Assembly (NCBI RefSeq): GCF_024972735.1
Contig: NZ_CP087723.1
Location: 1,178,001-1,242,000, forward strand
Reading direction: 5' to 3'
Source: Halalkaliarchaeum sp. AArc-CO
GTDB lineage: Archaea; Halobacteriota; Halobacteria; Halobacteriales; Haloferacaceae
Length of the DNA: 64,000 bases
A program made the position numbers and the translations under genes. Positions 63,366-64,000 of the stretch are shown here, piece after piece (the stretch's first letter is position 1; every line of letters starts with the position of its first letter). Below the pieces are notes generated by a model that saw only the letters and a list, made by a program, of their open reading frames with translations, was not told where the DNA came from and made no database searches.

Positions 63366-64000
63366 CTAGGAGGGCCCTCCCGGACCGGACGGACAATTTT
63401 CACTGGTGTGCTCGGGAGTCGTAACGTCGAACCCGTCGTTGTAGTTGAGCTTTAATCCAGCGGTTCCAAGGCAGGGTGACGACTGACACCGTTGAGCGTC
63501 TCCCTCGCCGTCCTCATCGAATCTGAAGCGGGCCGGTGGGTCGGGATCTGCGACGTCATCTGCGTCCTCTTCGTCCATTTTGACTTGGCCTCCAGTGGCA
63601 CCGTTCTCGTAGGTGTAGAGATACCACTCTCGACCGCCAAAGAGAACGACCTCGTAAACCGGCTGTGCCGTGCTCCAGCTCACTCCTGTCGGTTCGCCAT
63701 CTCCGTTTTCGTGAGTCACGGTGATGTCCGTCACGGTGTTTGCAGTTCCATTGCTGCAGAACGCGATGAAGCTAATCGCCGTCGCATCGAGCCGTTCGGG
63801 GAGGTCGTTTTCCTCGGGCGGGATCTCGGGCCCCGGACATTCCCCGCCTTCGTCTGCGTTGATGACGATTCCGTCCTCGAGGTCGTCCAACAACGTGTCT
63901 CCCTCGGTGAGCCCTTTGCTGATCGTACTGATCCCGACGCAGGCACATGCACCCACGTCGAGGACGACGCCGTTTTCTTCACCGATCAGTGATCGGTCCC
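63366..64000 (-). CDS. DUF1102-type secreted protein, fourth copy (5' end outside window)
   Basis: The frame is open to the window end; about 210 residues are visible. DRSLIGEENGVVLDVGACACVG and ISTISKGLTEGDTLLDDLEDGIV align with the middle of copies A-C (DRSIVGEDNAIGLPLGECVCLG and TNSKGLSEGDELLEEL). The Cys-x-Cys is kept (ACACVG). The C-terminal part differs (WSTAQPVYEVVLFGGREWYLY and CQSSPCLGTAGLKLNY). Its promoter, and so whether it has the shared leader, is beyond 64000. Confidence 0.78.
   Translation of the reverse strand, partial: DRSLIGEENGVVLDVGACACVGISTISKGLTEGDTLLDDLEDGIVINADEGGECPGPEIPPEENDLPERLDATAISFIAFCSNGTANTVTDITVTHENGDGEPTGVSWSTAQPVYEVVLFGGREWYLYTYENGATGGQVKMDEEDADDVADPDPPARFRFDEDGEGDAQRCQSSPCLGTAGLKLNYNDGFDVTTPEHTSENCPSGPGGPS

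Overview
The window is chromosomal DNA of a halophilic archaeon (class Halobacteria). This is shown by highly acidic proteins, a GC-rich coding background, the haloarchaeal ribosomal/RNA polymerase gene order with embedded tRNAs, the archaeal mevalonate pathway, a HalOD1 domain, a PitA-type heme protein and many Tat signals. The genus cannot be fixed from sequence alone.

Region 1 (1-7 kb): the end of a moaA-like gene, then tRNA-Ser, rps13, rps4, rps11, rpoD, tRNA-Leu, rpl18e, rpl13, rps9, rpoN, rpoK, eno and rps2, mostly overlapping or a few bases apart. Region 2 (7-9.7 kb): small regulatory or unknown proteins (a zinc micro-protein, a DUF7344-type wHTH membrane protein, a HalOD1 protein) separated by long gaps. 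Region 3 (9.7-31.9 kb): metabolism. It holds mevalonate kinase and isopentenyl phosphate kinase, with HMG-CoA reductase further on (isoprenoid lipids). It also has a Rieske fusion protein, dnaJ, a site-2 protease, and a complete phosphate system: pstSCAB-phoU with a divergent AbrB-PhoU regulator. The rest is an MFS carrier, ilvD, an inositol-phosphatase-family enzyme, an aminotransferase, a methyltransferase and PitA.

Region 4 (32-33.9 kb): an intact-looking IS200/IS605 element with divergent tnpA and tnpB and a hairpin at each end. Region 5 (34-42.8 kb): an accessory electron-transfer island. It contains a two-repeat Tat lipoprotein, a Tat lipoprotein with two nearly identical [2Fe-2S] ferredoxin domains, and two separate modules of a four-cluster [4Fe-4S] protein plus an NrfD-type membrane quinone protein, followed by a YwiC-like membrane protein. 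No molybdopterin catalytic subunit is present. Three of the promoters share a TATAAAC-type motif.

Region 6 (42.8-46.4 kb): S-adenosylmethionine synthase, a sugar epimerase, a zinc-ribbon protein and a hotdog thioesterase. Region 7 (46.6-64 kb): a cell-surface region. It starts with a 2201-residue membrane-anchored subtilisin carrying 14 CARDB-like repeats and a PGF-pre-PGF domain. Then come three tandem DUF1102-type secreted proteins plus a fourth cut by the window end, a stand-alone LruC-like secreted protein, a glycosyltransferase, a zinc-ribbon membrane protein, and a second DUF7344-type regulator with a small secreted acidic protein.

The most unusual signal is upstream of the three complete DUF1102 genes. 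All three carry the same promoter and leader architecture: three short boxes at fixed spacing, then a GC-rich hairpin 21-24 bases before the start codon, while the DNA between is diverged. This suggests a coordinated, possibly undescribed surface-protein regulon. The electron-transfer island is the second candidate for an undescribed system.
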